Source: Daucus carota subsp. sativus (Eukaryota > Streptophyta > Magnoliopsida > Apiales > Apiaceae). Taken from it: 64,000 nucleotides of DNA. The stretch lies in NCBI RefSeq assembly GCF_001625215.2, contig NC_030389.2:30245454-30309453 (forward strand), written 5' to 3'. Of this stretch, positions 11,554 to 25,646 are shown piece after piece. Each line of letters starts with the position of its first letter. Position 1 is the stretch's first letter. Made by a program: the position numbers and the translations under genes. The notes under the pieces were generated by a model. The model saw nothing but the letters and a program-made list of their open reading frames with translations. It was not told where the DNA came from and did not search any database.

Positions 11554-13471
11554 ATGGACGCACTGCGAAAGCAGCTGGATGTGTTGATGGGAGCGAATCG
11601 AAACGGCGACGTTCGAGAAGTGAATCGCAAGTATTACGATCGTGATGTCTGTCGTCTCTACTTGGTCGGTCTTTGTCCTCACGAGCTCTTTCAACTCACT
11701 GTAAGTATCTTGTATCTACAGATTTCTTCTAATTACAATTTTGATGTGTGTATGTGTTTGAACGAGATTTGATTTATATACCTATATGTGTTTGGCTAAT
11801 TTTGATGTTTTTGATGATTTCGATTTGTCGATGATGTGAAGTCGGTGAGATTATGCAGGAATAAGGTGTATGTAGTGTTAATTTTAGATTTTATGGATAG
11901 AATTAGACATGAGAATTTTTAAGTTTTTTTTTTTAAAAAAATAATTATGTCATGTACATACACATTTGCTCATTTTTCATGTTTCTTGTGATTTTTTATT
12001 TATTAATGGTATAAAGTTTGGTTGATTCTCTTGTGACTTGTGAGCATATATGAATGAAACAGGAATGTTTGTCGATGTGATGGGTCATGGTGACAATTAA
12101 ACATGAAAAATCCTCAAGATTATATGTGATGTTTCCAATTACACACAGATCTTAAGACCTGTACATTTGTGCCAATATTTATTTGTTGATTTGGTTTTAT
12201 TTGTAATTTTATATAACTTCATTTTGAGAACTATAAGCTGAAGCTCACATTTTGCATGAGCAAAATTAACCCGAGTTCAAGGTTTCTGTTAACTGCATAA
12301 TGTTTTTTTTGAAACCAAGCTATTCTGATTCAAAGTTGGATCTCTTTTTCAGAACCACTGGTCTAATTCCTTGTGTTTATTAAAAGTTATACTTGCATGC
12401 TAATCAGTTACTTAAGAGTCAAGCTCTGAAGAATCATCTTTCCTTTGGTAAACATCTTTACTTGTATATGTGATTGTGCATATGATTTGGACATCATGCA
12501 AAAACTAATTCAGGTGGCATAATTTTTTCTTTCCTGGCATTTTGAAAGTTTTGACTTGCAAAATGGAAGTTCATGAGTTCTCTTTATTGTGAAAAGTTAC
12601 TCAAGTTATACAAAGCGTTTCGTGTCTTTTTTCTTAATTCTCTGGAAGCATTTACCAATTCTACTTCAGCCCAATGGTCTTTGTGCTGCACAATTGCAAA
12701 ACTACCAATTTATCACAGGTTTCCTAGTATATGTTATTTCACAGCTTATATATATAGGACATATACTAGATATTATGTTTTATATATTTTATGTCATAGA
12801 TCTGTGTTAATTGTTAGGGGAGTAGCAGCATAAAATTTGGGTAGAAATGTATTGACCAAATTCATTAAACCTGAAAAAGGGTGATCTCTAACAAATTTAT
12901 GGCAGGTAATCTTAAAACCTACCTTATTGTTTGAGTTCTTTTTTTATAACAAAGCAAGATCTTTATATACTTTTTTGTTTTCTTTAAGACGAGTTTATTA
13001 TGATGACAGTACTTGAAACTGAGCTTATTATGATGACATTAGAGGACACAAATGTGCACTCAGTATTTTGTTATGCTCAACCTATATATATTTTATTAAC
13101 AGTTTTGACTTAGCAGTCAGGAGTTTCTGTTGGTGATACATTATAAGAGGAGCCATACCTTATATATATGCCCAAACATCCACTTGTTGCTGTCATTGTT
13201 GGTAATTTATATTTTGCCAGAGTTTATCATGACGGTTAAAGATAAATATGCGTGTGCAGTGTGCACTCAATGCTTTTATGCCCCTTTGTCTCTGTTATGC
13301 CTTTTTTGTCGGTATGGTAAAGTAATTTTGAATTCTGAGCTACTATTTTGTAATCTGACAGCTCTCTGTTGTGTTTTTTCTTTTTTATTTGTTCAGAAAA
13401 TGGACATGGGACCTTGCTCAAAGGTGCACTCGCTACAATTGAGGAAAGAGTATCCTGCAAACTTAACTTCT

Positions 13472-13564
<93 letters not shown>

Positions 13565-16500
13565 CTAGTTAAATACATGAACTGATATTTATTGCTCTTT
13601 CAAATCCTTCAAGTTATCAAAAACTTAATGTTTTAATTTGCTTCTTAGCTTCAACTTCAAATAAAAAAAGTAAATTGTCAGTTAGCGCGTTTCCCTGCAT
13701 TTCTTTAATGCTTTGTTAGATATGAAGAATCCAGGGCAAAAGGTCAAGACAACTATGAAAGGGAGCTGGAAGATGTTATTGATAGACTTATTGTTGAGTG
13801 TGATAGAAAAATTGCTAGAGCTCTTAAACGTCTAACTGATGAGGATGCTAAAGCAGCGATTGCAATCTCTGTCTCTGAAGTTACAACGGTAATTTTGAAA
13901 TTGCACAGACAAATTATATAGGCGCTACGTATTTCTTTTTACATACTCCTTACTAGAAATAATTGTGTGTTATACTTATTGTGCTTGTCAAATGTCCTAA
14001 ATTACAGACACCTGAGATCCTTGAAATGTCGAAAGAGATAAAGGAGAAGCTCAAAGAAGCTGATCAATATGGTAAACTTTCGACTTTTTGTGGAACTTAT
14101 ATTTAATTTTTAAAGTTAGGTGATAATATAATATTTTACCTGATGTGTGTGTGTGGGGATTTTTTAATTTAAGCTGAATTTGCCATATGGCAACAAGAAA
14201 GACTCTAAGGCTATGTTTCTATGGAAGATCATATCCCAAGAATTATAACCCTCAAATTATATTCCTATCACTATAATTCTTTACACAGTCTGTTCTCATG
14301 TTTGTTGAGGAATAATTTAAAGATCTAATTTATGAAATTAAAATATACCCTCTTTTCAGCAGAACAAGTACAAGACGAGGTGAATATACAAGTGTTATTT
14401 TTTTTTCCCTTTAAATCTAAATAAAGTTAATCTTTTCTAATACTTGGTCTAAACCAAGTGTTTTTAATCCCCTCCCATAGTTCATCTTTCTGGTCCTTGT
14501 TAATCCAGTATTATGATCCTGTTGGCTAATTTTCCAAATAAAATTGGGATTAAATAATTTGAACGATTAGAATCCCTTCCATAATTTAATCATATGAAAC
14601 AAACATAGCCAAAATGCTTTGTGAAAGATACATATAAGAAAGGGACAACTTTAAAATAGTGTTTGAGAAATGCTTGGAAATCGTACACGATGAATCTGAT
14701 TATGTCTGGTTAAAATAAAATCAGTGACTTCTAGTGAAATTGTGAGTCATGTATTATATGATTGATTTATAATTAATATATGTGTCATGGTTGAAAAAGT
14801 AGGTGTACAGTGCTAGATTTTTCAATGAGGAAAATTAAAATGACACCAGCCCACTATATATACATCATACATGATATGCTTCATAAGAGCTTGATAGCCA
14901 CATATGAACAGTGATCTTATCAAAGGGATATGGTACCGTTACTAGTTTAAAACATGCAGAGAATTATTTATATATATATATATATATATATGTATATGTA
15001 TAAGTTTTTCACAAATTTTAAAAGTCTGAAGCTTTCCTTTATTAAGAAAAATAGGATTAGGGGAGGTAGATGAGGCCAGCACATTAGTTACCTGCAAGTT
15101 ATGGGAGGAAGACCCTTGTAAAGAGAATTTATAAAGGTAATTGCTTGTATACCAAGGATTTTTTCAATTACGAATGAGTGTTCTGGACCATCATATATTG
15201 GAGTGAAGATGCAATATATTTGGGTGAAGTGTGTTAGATGTTCTTTGGTGCTACCCATTCACCCCCGTCTCCCCCTTCCTTTTTCATAATGAAAAGGATG
15301 CAGGAAACATTGTTGTGTTTACAAGCCTATGTAAGTGTTTATTTACTCCCTATGTCGCCATTCTATATTACCCTTTTTAGACAGGTAGTATTTGTATTAA
15401 TTCTTGATCTATTTAATATGTGATGTAGACTTTGAAACCTGATTTTGAGATGTGATTAATTATTCAAAGTTTTGCTTTTGCAGATCTTGAAGGCAAGACA
15501 GATATGAAGATTCGAGCCTTAGAGGTTGTGGAAGAACTTAGAACTAAAAGAGCAGATAAACAGGTGACACTGGAACCTTAACATCTAACATATATCTGTG
15601 AAGATAATGTTGATCAGATTTAGCAATGATTTTTTTTCTTTTCATATTCGTATTGGCAGTCAATGCTACTGTTAGATGCCTTCAACAAAGATCGGGCTTC
15701 CTTGCCTCAGCCCCTTCCAAATCCTCCTTCATTGGCACCCTTACCTGTAGCTGTTCCTGATGCCCGCACACAGGAGATGATTAATGAGAAGCTTAAGAAA
15801 GCTGAAATGCTTGGTAATAACTATGTGCCGACTCTCAACTTGCTTATTAAAAGTGATCATATTTTCACATATTATATATATGTTGTGGTTATCGTGGAAC
15901 TATAGAATGGTTTCTGGACTGTCTTCATACTTTGATTGTCTTGGGGTGAAAAGAAAAACTATCGAATTGCATACTAGGACCATGTTCCTATATATATAGG
16001 TTGAGCTTGGCGGCACAAATGAATCAAACTTAGATTGTTGAAGTGGATTGCTTGTTTCCTTGGTTGGCAATTGGGGGATTTGAGTTTGATAGGGTCATAA
16101 TAGTGTTTGGATGTTCTATGTTGGGCAAGGTAGTGCTTTGTGCAAGCTTGATTAGGAAGATGGAAACACCCATTCTTTCGCTAAATATAAAAAACCTAAT
16201 AACAATGAATGGGACCTCCTGGCCTTTGGAGTTGATGTCCAGAGATATACATTGTTTATTGCTAATATTTGTTCGAGAACTAGTCAACATTAAAGTAACT
16301 GGGGCCCCTGTGGATCTTCTGTGATTAGCTACTTTTTGTATTTGAATTGGGGAATACCTCGATTTGCATTAAAATTTGCTATGAAAGTAATGACGAGAGT
16401 GAGTGCTGTTTATTTATTTCCTGTTTAAAATCTTATGTTGTGGATATGTACATTGCTACATAGTTAACCAATTTTGTAAATTTGATTGGTTGGAATTTCC

Positions 16501-19500
16501 GAATGAGCTGAATAGTTGACCAATCTAAATACCAAATAAGGGAATACTGTTTATTAAGTAAATACTCCATTTGAAGTGTCCAACTGACTGCTTTCTCCTT
16601 TTCAAGATAATAGTCCAGTTTTGACTTTGCGTACGTACTTTAAGGTGCATTGACTGGATAGTTCCATTAATTTTCAATATATTTCTTAATAAATTTAGAT
16701 ACTAAGTTTTTATTTAGAAAAAGAATATTTAGTGGAGCTATCCGCCTATTCGGTCAATTCATTTTAAACTACGTGCCTAAAAGTCAAACTGGCTAACTTT
16801 TTGAAACTGAGGGAAGTATTGTGTTTAGGTAAAACATTATCAGAACTTCCATTGCATTGTAAACACCTGTTTGTGTGCAAGTGTTGAGCACTTTGCTGCC
16901 TCAGAGTGGGTGGCACCTTCATGTTTTCCAGAACTGTCTTGTTTGTTCTGAAATTTGTTGTTTAAATCAAACAGGTGAGCAGGGTTTGGTTGATGAGGCT
17001 CAGAAAGCATTGGAAGAAGCAGAAGAACTCAAGAAGGTATTAAAATGATTCAGTATCTTAATTTTTAATACTTTTGGAAGCTGGGTTATTTCTCGATATA
17101 TTCTTTTAATGTTCTAGATATTTACCAACTCTTCTTCTATAGAATTATGATTATATTTTCTAAGATATGTATTTTCTAATTTATTTGTTTCTGAATTAGT
17201 TGCCCGGTCCTCGGCAAGAACCTGTTGTAGATACCTCGAAGTACACAGCTGCTGATGTGCGCATTGTAAGTTTTCTTGCCGATATCGTGCTTACAGTATG
17301 TTTACATGTTTTATTTGAGAAAATAAAGTTGCTGAGAATACTAAATTTTTTCTGTAAGGAGAGCAAATTCTTTTCCTCTCAATTCTCAAACCATTCTTTG
17401 GTAGAAAGTAGAAGAATTGGAGAGTAGTAAACAAAACAAGGCCATAAAATTCTGCTACACACATATATGCCCTTTCCTGTAATGTATTATTTATTCAGTA
17501 TCCCACTTATGTTCTGTTATTTTCTCAGATTCTTTCTCCTTTCTTTTGCCTTGCAATATTCAGGAACAGACCATTAGTGATATTGTACTAGAAGCATGGA
17601 GAAAATAATTTACTTTATATTATACTTACAGAGTTATAGGCAAACTCAGAGTTTGGCTTGTAGTCATTTTCAAACAAATATATAAACCTTGCACCATTTA
17701 AAATCTCTCTTAGAACTTGAGCCCAGTTGTAAAAATAAAATTCACACTGATAGGTGTAGCCATATTTGAATGTAAACTTGTAAAATATATTTGCACTATT
17801 TTTAAACAACACATGTAAGATGGTAGTGCTGCCAATTGGTAGTGTATATGTACACCTTAACTTCAACATTCAATAGTTCGTCTACTCATGTATAGGAATA
17901 TACAAGATAGAATCATCTATTAGTAATCATATAATCTATGAGTCAGTTGTATGTAAAAATTGTGTGGTTCCAGTACATGAGTTTTAACCAGTTTATTCTG
18001 CCTTTTACAGACGGATCAGAAGTTGCGTGTCTGTGACATATGTGGAGCTTTCTTGAGTGTCTATGACAGGTGAAATTCATTTTTTATAATCTTCACAATA
18101 TTTTATACGCCCTCAATACTTTTATAAAGACAAAGAACTAGCTTAGGGGTTTCAAGTACTTCAGTCTTTGACCTGGCAATATACCTCCTTGTCACCAGCA
18201 GGCTTTTGGCCCAGTTTTACGAGGATAAACTTATGCAGCTAAAGAATGTGCGTTTTTTTCTGTTTTGTTTGTCAATCATGCTATTTTTGAATTGAAAGTT
18301 TTGGGAAATGCACTGCATGTTCTTTGGTTACTTTGAATTTTTTAAGCGTGCAAGAATGATCTCTGTTTCCTCACATTGTGGTCTCATCAGTGACCGTCGA
18401 TTGGCTGACCATTTTGGAGGAAAGCTTCACCTTGGCTATATGCAAATCCGTGAAAAGTTGGCTGATCTAAAGGTAATTACTGCATGTTAATCATCTTAGC
18501 ATGTAGGTTCATATATTTCAGAACCTCAAGACATTGCAACTAAAAGTATTAAAAAGAAATATACTATACAGTAAAAGGTGACATCATCCATGCAAGTTCA
18601 TGTCGGGTTAGCCTAACAAAGTGGATTTCCGGTCCTTCTGGTTAAGTTGCTTGGTTATTTTCATCTGATTAGATACGAGAGATATTTCTTTTTTCAACTT
18701 CTGAATTTGGCCTATTAGAATACGATTTGTAAACTCATATCAAGAACCACTCACTAATGACCCAGAATTTATTTTGTAGATTCGGAGACTCTCTTCATAT
18801 TCAGAAAACGGAAGTGCAGTCCCCAGTTGCATTTTATGAAATGATCTAGTTTTAGCATTGTTTTTAGTTGTGCCAAAACTCGGTTGATCTAATTTTTTCA
18901 ACCCATTCTCTATGATCAGAAATTATAATAGCACCCAAGAAACAGAAAAAAAAAAGTAGCTATTGCGCGGTTTTAAGTAAAAATACATAATCCTGTTTTG
19001 AGCAAATGGTAGGAGTTAGGTAGGCAAAGTTCTGTGGAGATTCTATAATAGGCTGTAGAAAAGCAGATTTGGGTTCTGGTCTCGACAATAATAGTCTTCC
19101 GGGGATTGGTATCTGTAAGTTTGTCTCCCTTTATGTTCTTATTATGCTAAGACATCGTTTAGTAAATTTTTTTTTCGTTTTAGAGGAAAAATTGAGTGCC
19201 AACTTCTGTTTTCATTATCTATCAACTGTGTACCTGGATGAACTGCTGTATCAGAGGATTGAATGTTTGTTTTAAGATTTGGTATTTGACAATCTCACAA
19301 GATCAAATCCGACAGGCATTTTCTATCGTGAGTCAAATATTTGTGTCCCCTGTGCATGTCAATGTTCTTAGCTCAAAAGTCAAAAGTAGTATAATTGTTT
19401 TAGAGATCTCAATTGTATTTACTTGATATCCTATTGGTCAGGATGAGAGAGACAATAAAAGGAAGGCATCAGAAGAACTGAGAAAGTAAGGAGTTTATTT

Positions 19501-20789
19501 ACATTGTGCTTTGCAGTAGTCTCTCTTTTGCGTGTTATACTTTATCTTGTTTTTAAAGATTGCAGAAACCTTTTATAGGTTTCCTGGTGATCTTATCTTC
19601 TTGAAGTTCTTTGACTCCTACGGTTTTGATTTCTTTGCAGATCAAAAGAGCAGAGCAGGGAACGTGATAGAGAAGGTAGCAGGGATCGAGGAGGCAGTCG
19701 TGAAAGAGCAAGGGATCATGATCGCAGGAGCAGAGACCGCGACAGGTATGCTGACCGTGATCATGGGTATGATCGAGAACGTGAAAGAGAGAGGGACCGA
19801 TCCCGCAGCTACGATTCAAGGAGTCGTCGTCGGTCACGTTCACGATCAAGAGAGCGAGCTAGGGATTATGATCGCCATAGGTATGTTATCTTCTACGCTG
19901 GATTTTTTTGTTCGGCCATTACATTATAAATCGTCCGTCTCTATGTCCATTGTTTTTGTTTTTTTTTTCGTTTGTTTGGAATAGTATAAAAACTGCTGGA
20001 TTCAGGTTGTATTCGAGTGAATGATATGGGTGAGCAATGAACATTTGAGGAGAGAGGAAGGACGTGGAAGAGAATTGTGAGCAAAACGTTAGGCAGTTGA
20101 AAGTTAAAAATATTTTTTACTATAGTTTGTTGGTTCTAAAATTGGTGGGTTGTTCTAGTTTAGATGTTAGGAAAGGAATGGAAGAAGAAATGAAATTATA
20201 AACGTTCCACCCGTAAAAGAGTACATATCTTTTTCCTTTCTCCCTATTTCTTTCCTCCAGGTGACCCCGTAGCGCCAGGTTGCCTGTCCTTATAAGTTAC
20301 TTGTAAGTTACAATCTAAGTGCGTCTACATCATTTGTGTTTCAATGTGTATAAAATTACTAAGTGTATTTACATTATTTGCGGTTCTCATTCCTTGGGAC
20401 AATGTCAAAGCCTTTTAAACCAAGGAGTAGTATTAAAAGTATTTTCAGTCGCCTAGCAAAAGAAAATAAAAACTATATTCAGTCACCAAACCCTTGAGCT
20501 TTAAAATTAGTCCAGCTGATGTCATTTGTTCTTAAACCAAGTAGGATAGATGTTAGCATTAGGAGGCAAATTTGTTTAATTCATCTCTGCCAGGGAACAG
20601 GGAATTGGTATTACAAGGTACACAGGTACATGAGTTTATTCCAAAGTCCTAGCAGAACCAGATTTCTTTTTTAAGTTCAACTTCAACATGTTTCACATCT
20701 CCTTTCTGTTGCCAATGTTCTCCTTAACATGCTTCTAGTGTTAATACGGTTTTGTGCAATTTTTCAGCAGGCGTCATGATCGATACTAG
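11554..20789 (+). CDS. LUC7: LUC7-like U1 snRNP protein (13 coding exons)
   Basis: LUC7 proteins belong to the U1 snRNP and help choose 5' splice sites in the nucleus. Exons: 11554-11700, 13397-13449, 13720-13888, 14008-14071, 15484-15563, 15660-15813, 16975-17036, 17200-17265, 18011-18069, 18391-18472, 19442-19485, 19641-19880 and 20768-20789, giving 413 residues. The N-terminus MDALRKQLDVLMGANRNGD is near identical to plant LUC7A/B as I recall them. The first CCCH-type zinc finger spans VCRLYLVGLCPHE to MGPCSKVHS. A coiled-coil middle region follows. The second finger, with CDICGAFLSVYD and ADHFGGKLHLGY, is C2H2. The tail (exons 11-13) is an Arg/Ser/Asp/Glu-rich RS domain of about 100 residues, somewhat divergent at its start. 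All introns keep frame. The last exon has a NAGNAG acceptor. Introns carry a long TTA microsatellite and a MITE remnant. Confidence 0.95.
13473..13562. repeat. (TTA)n microsatellite, about 30 units
   Basis: About 90 bp of uninterrupted TTA/ATT in LUC7 intron 2, starting 24 bp after the 5' splice site. The poly-Ile, poly-Leu and poly-Asn frames over it are artefacts of the repeat. Confidence 0.97.
16565..16816. mobile_element. Degenerate Stowaway-like MITE in LUC7 intron 6
   Basis: TA borders the segment at both ends. The left end CTCCATTTGAAGTGTCC and the inverted right end CTTCCCTCAGTTTCAAAAAG are partly similar, and GTCAAACTGG pairs loosely with the left AACTGACTG. It looks like an old copy with eroded repeats. 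Confidence 0.5.
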
Positions 20790-21476
20790 CTGCCATATGA
20801 AGCTGAAGGGGTGGATCAGGGAACATGTCCTCCTGACGTATCACTGATGTTCCTAGATCATATGTTAGGGAGAGCTGTTTGTTTTTTTTAATCAAAGTTG
20901 ACATGGTAGTGGTTATCCATATTTAATCCTGTAATAGTATGGGAAACAATAGTTTTCTTTGTTATCTTGTTTCTTAAAAAATTCAAAGTCTCTCCATTTG
21001 GCAACGCTGATTCAGATTGTTTTGTGACCCTAGCAGCAAGGACCAAGGCATAAATACTCTTTTCTGATATGTTTTTGACATAATATTAGTTATTAAGTAT
21101 TTAGTTTCCATCACAATTGAATTTTATGGATCGCCTATGTTTTTTTTTTCCAATTACTCTGTATATAGAGTTTTGTTAAAATATACTCCATAACAGTTCC
21201 TGAAATATAACAAAAAGGGCTGTTTTTAAAATGTCGGAACTATGGAAATTGGTGTACTTTTGAACAACACTAAAATGAACTACTGTAAACATTTACAATG
21301 TACAGTTAGACTAACCTAGATAGAAACCTTTGTTTTAATGGAGTTGGATTGAAAGCGTGCAAGTGTTTCGTGACATGCATTGTGTTGTCAATTGTCATCT
21401 ATACAAAGATGTTTTTTTCTAGAAAAAAAGATTGAAATAAAATAATCTGAAAATCCAAAGTAGATGCAAAAACTTA
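20790..21476. other. LUC7 3' region
   Basis: 3' UTR and downstream sequence of LUC7. No further gene or element border was found before the MITE at 21477. Confidence 0.5.
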
Positions 21477-21826
21477 GAGCATCTCCAATAGACTCTTAGT
21501 TCACTCTTAAATATATTATAAAATATTGCCTCTTAGTAGGTTAATGTGGGTTCATCTCCAACAATGCTCTTCATATTCACTCCTTATCCATTTTTTTATT
21601 ACTAAACATAGTATGCAATCATAATAGTACAAGAATAAAGTGGTGAGAGAGAGAATATATCATATAATATTAGTTAAGAGTCTTTAAGAGCTCTTCATAA
21701 GAGAGGAGAGAGAAGAGACTCTTAGTGATTTAAAGAGCCACTAAGAGTCTCTTGGAGCAACTTTTTTTCACTTGCTCTTCAAATTTCAAGCTAAGAGCTT
21801 ATATAAAGAGGCTATTGGAGATGCTC
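21477..21826. mobile_element. Tourist-like (PIF/Harbinger) MITE
   Basis: The 350-bp element starts GAGCATCTCCAATAG and ends with its exact inverted copy. TTA flanks both sides (21474-21476 and 21827-21829). GAGCATCTCCAA termini with a 3-bp TTA duplication fit PIF/Harbinger-derived MITEs. The inner sequence repeats CTCTTAGTG and AAGAGTCTCTT motifs. Confidence 0.85.
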
Positions 21827-22246
21827 TTAGCAGAGGAAACAACATAAGACAACAAAGTAGATGTAAAAGATGCGTGATAAGTAAAATAATCACTTGTAAC
21901 GAAAGTATTGATTATGAATCAAAGTGATGTTGTTAATTATACACACATCTTGTCTGTCTGTCTGTCTGTGTTGTTTGTGTAAGTTATACTACATCTGTTT
22001 TCTTATTCAAATCATTTCTTATGCTAATCAGAACATCTGCATGCATCACTAATTATCCCCTTCGATTAACTCATGTTTTCTTAATATCCATGATTTTAAT
22101 ACAGTATTATTCTTGCTTGCACTGCTACCAACTTTTTTACATCCTTTTCTGTAACTAATTAATAAATCATCAAGAAATTGTAGATTATAAACCCTGTATT
22201 TGTCTTTGGTTTACTAAGGGTCTAGGTCTACAATGAAAAAAATATA

Positions 22247-22546
22247 CTCCCTCCGTCGCCGTGGTCCTTCAAATTGGGATCACAAGGTTTAACACGCATT
22301 TTAAGATTTTCATCAAAAAGTATAGTTAGATAGAACAAAGTTCCATGTATTCCGCATATTTACTGTAGTACTGTAGACCACGTATGTATATGTATACTAC
22401 ATGGAACCTAACTCTAGTTAGATAAATTGTTTCAATTTTTCATTCTTGAAATGAATATGATATTTAAATTTTTAATAAATAATAAACTGTATTTTGTAAA
22501 AATCTTAAGATACGTGTCAAATACAAGTAAGACGGACATTAGAAAG
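22247..22546. mobile_element. Stowaway-like MITE upstream of the DUF538 gene
   Basis: TA borders both ends. The left terminus CTCCCTCCGTCGCCGTGG is intact and the right one is eroded. The inner parts still pair (AACACGCATTTTAAGATTTT against GACACGTATCTTAAGATTTT). The element ends about 200 bp before the DUF538 start codon. Confidence 0.7.
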
Positions 22547-22730
22547 TAATAAATATTCTTTCAAAAAAAAAAAAAAAGTACTAATACATATATATTTTCT
22601 ACTGAAATACTTTTAATGCGAATTCTTTTTACAGAAAAAGGAAATCATACTCAAAGCTCAGAATGTTACTTTAAAACACTTGAATTTCACACAATTCAGT
22701 TCATATACTCCTCTTCTTCATCAATCCTCC

Positions 22731-22745
22731 AAACCCTAACCCTAA
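22731..22745 (+). promoter_or_regulatory. Tandem telo-box in the DUF538 leader
   Basis: AAACCCTAACCCTAA lies immediately before the DUF538 ATG at 22749. It contains a telo-box and one more telomere-type repeat. Confidence 0.5.
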
Positions 22746-22748
22746 AAA

Positions 22749-24755
22749 ATGAATCCCCCAAATCTCCTCCTCCTCTTCACACTCTCTATACTCACATTCT
22801 CCATCTTTACATCTTCATCTTCATCCCCTTCAATCTACGACATCCTCAATTCCCACGGCCTCCCCATCGGTCTCTTCCCCAAAGGCATCACCAACTTCAC
22901 AATCAACCCCTCCACGGGCCGATTCGAGGTCTACTTACAGCAATCCTGTAACGCCAAGTTCGAATCCAACGTCCGGTACGATTTGAACGTTTCGGGTACG
23001 ATTCGGGTCGGGCAGTTGGGCGAATTGTCCGGAATTGCGGCCCAGGAGCTGTTTCTTTGGTTTCCTGTTAAAGGGATTAGGGTTGATATTCCGAGCAGTG
23101 GCTTGATTTATTTTGATGTGGGGGTTGTGTTTAAGCAGTTTTCGGAGTCGTCGTTTGAGTCGCCGAGGGACTGTGTGGGGACGGAAGGGAGATTGGCGGA
23201 GACGGATGGGCTTGTTTTGGTTGATAAGCTGCGTGCTGTGCAGGTTGATCACTCAATTTTGTGATTTTTTGATGTAAATGTGTTTGTGTTTTTCCGAGTT
23301 TTGTGCTGATTTTTACGGTTAAATGTTGTAGTCTAGGTACGTTATCCTGATTTAGGTAGAAATGAAATGTTGATAAGGGATTACAAAATGCGGGGAGTAT
23401 TGAGTTATGGGCAGGTGGCAATTTCATTTTGTTTTTGATAATTGATTAAAAGGAACTTTTAGAACTACGGAATAAAATTCTTATAGATGATACTAGAACA
23501 TTTTAGTCCATCGGAATGAAGTTGTTGTAGCAAAACGGATGGTGGTTGTATACCAAGTTTTATTGCTAAATTATGAAATCTGAAGCAAATTGAAGCATCT
23601 AATGGGTTGCTTAATATCAATGCAAAGATGCATATAACTACAGCTGGCTCTATGTATAGAACCAATAATTGTGATTGTTATGTTTTCCCACATAAAAAGA
23701 GCAAAACAAATCACTTTTAGTACTTTCTTTTAATCAATGACATATGTCTGTTGCTGTCTTAAAATCACCCACCGGACGTTTGGTGCTGCATTAGCAACAT
23801 GCAACATATATTACTGTATTATGCTAAGTTGTTGCAATAGATTCAGGTGCAATAGAAACACTGTTGGCTTTGCTCTAATAAATGATACATTTTAGGTTTG
23901 ATTGAGTCAAGCTGTGTCTTTAAATTTGGTAATTGTAAAATCAAGTCCGACTGCCGTTTTAGACATTACAGCATAGAAATATGTAAGAAGTGGAAGGTGA
24001 TAATTTTGTGATAAGAGGCCAGTTGGGCAGGCTTTAAACCTTGTCACTGTAATTAGGAATAAATTACTTTTTTCCGTAATACAGTGGAAGTGCTAACAAA
24101 CCCAAACTGAAGGAATATTAAGTTTATGCAAGTAAGGGAGGCAAGTCTAGCATGATCACTTGTACTAAAAAGCCTGTTAAAAGTAAGATATCTAGTTTGT
24201 TGAAGCACTAGCTTTAGAGTTTAAACAGTCTGCTAGAATATCTGAGCTTTTGATTCTATTCACGAGCTTATTTCTAAATGAAATGCAACAGTTTTATTTA
24301 TTTACAGTCTGGCATCGTGTAGCGAGTAGCGACTCAGGTCTTTGAGTCACTTAGTATGCTTTGGTCAGTGTAGAGATGTCTGGTTAGCTCATTTTGTTGG
24401 TTTAAAAGTTGCTTTATTACACTTATGCAAACAAACTTACGAAGTTACATTACAACTTTTTCCAACATCAAAGCCTTCCTTTTTTCATTTTCTGCATAGC
24501 AAATAATTTTTTTACAAAATATAACCATTAAATTTAAATAGTTAATCTCAAGCTTGTCAACTGAACCACTAGGTTATTGTGCTTTAGAGTGTGGTGGGGG
24601 CATTATATCATCAAATAATAGTTGTTTGTTTCATGAATAATTTGTTTCATTTATAGTGTCGTGTTTACAGTTTTATAATTTCTTTTCTACAGAATCGCTT
24701 AGAACAGCCTCCGAGTAAATATGGCATGGCAGATGCATTAAGGGCCGTCTCATAG
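22749..24755 (+). CDS. DUF538 family secreted protein (two exons)
   Basis: Exon 1 is 22749-23243 and exon 2 is 24693-24755, 185 residues in all. A signal peptide covers residues 1 to about 26 (LLLLFTLSILTFSIFTSS). The DUF538 domain follows: YDILNSHGLPIGLFPKGITN, then NPSTGRFEVYL, a Cys in QQSCNAKFE, and IAAQELFLWFPVKGIRVD. DUF538 is a plant family of unclear biochemical role, often linked to stress and sometimes to chlorophyll or fatty-acid hydrolysis. The join CAG|GT to AG|AATCGC replaces a read-through end (VDHSIL) with NRLEQPPSKYGMADALRAVS and a stop. I prefer the spliced end because the junctions are good and exon 2 reads cleanly. The intron is 1.4 kb. Confidence 0.88.
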
Positions 24756-25614
24756 GCTCATTACTGGAACAAGGTCTAACATACCTGCTATGTTTTGATT
24801 TCATTTTTGTCTTGAGAGTGTCAAAGATCTGGCTTCGCATCTATTGTGTGTTTGTTTGCTGTATGTTTGATACTGTACCCCTAGTTATCATCTGTATGCA
24901 CCGAGAGAAGGGGGTGGGACAAGTTTTTGAAAATGGGGAATGAAGAAGCTAAGTTGTTCAGTACCTGAGTGGTTAGAGAAATTCCTGATAACCAGGAGAT
25001 AAGATTGTTTTACATGTAATGAAGACTATAGCATATATGTATGTAATAGTGTATAAGTTTTGTTTGTAATATTAATATATATATATATATATATTTGAAG
25101 GTTGCTGTACATAATAATTGTGGCTCTGGTCAAGTTTGAATTGGTATATGCTATTCTGTTCTGTGTTAAATGATGAAATGAATATATGTTTTTCTATTGA
25201 AGACAATAAATGACCAGTCTAGTTTCTGGTGGTTCTCCAACAATTGCACAAACTTGAGCAGTGAAGTGGCTTTGTACAAAAGCCAAGTTCTATCGTACAA
25301 CTAAGTTTCTGTAATGTTATCGATCAGTTAATTTCATTGCACCTGTTCATCGGTGAAACGATGAAATCTGTGTTAAATGAAACTAGCTTATAACCGCGCA
25401 CGGATGATTTATAACATTTGTAATTTTAGCGTTATTTTTAATTTAATTGAAATACAAACCGATCATAATGTTCGAATTGATAAATGTTTCGGCTTAATTG
25501 ATAATAAAAAAGTTTATTAGAACACATTATATATTAAAAAGACCCGTAGAATAATATCGGTCGGCTGATAAAACTTGACCAACCAATAAAATTATTAATA
25601 TTTCGGTTTTTTTA

Positions 25615-25646
<32 letters not shown>

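Noticed and set aside
13130..13585. Frames with poly-Leu, poly-Ile and poly-Asn tracts
   Set aside because: They are translations of the TTA microsatellite in LUC7 intron 2.
22935..23427. Minus-strand frames of about 100 codons over the DUF538 gene
   Set aside because: Antisense shadows of a well-supported exon.
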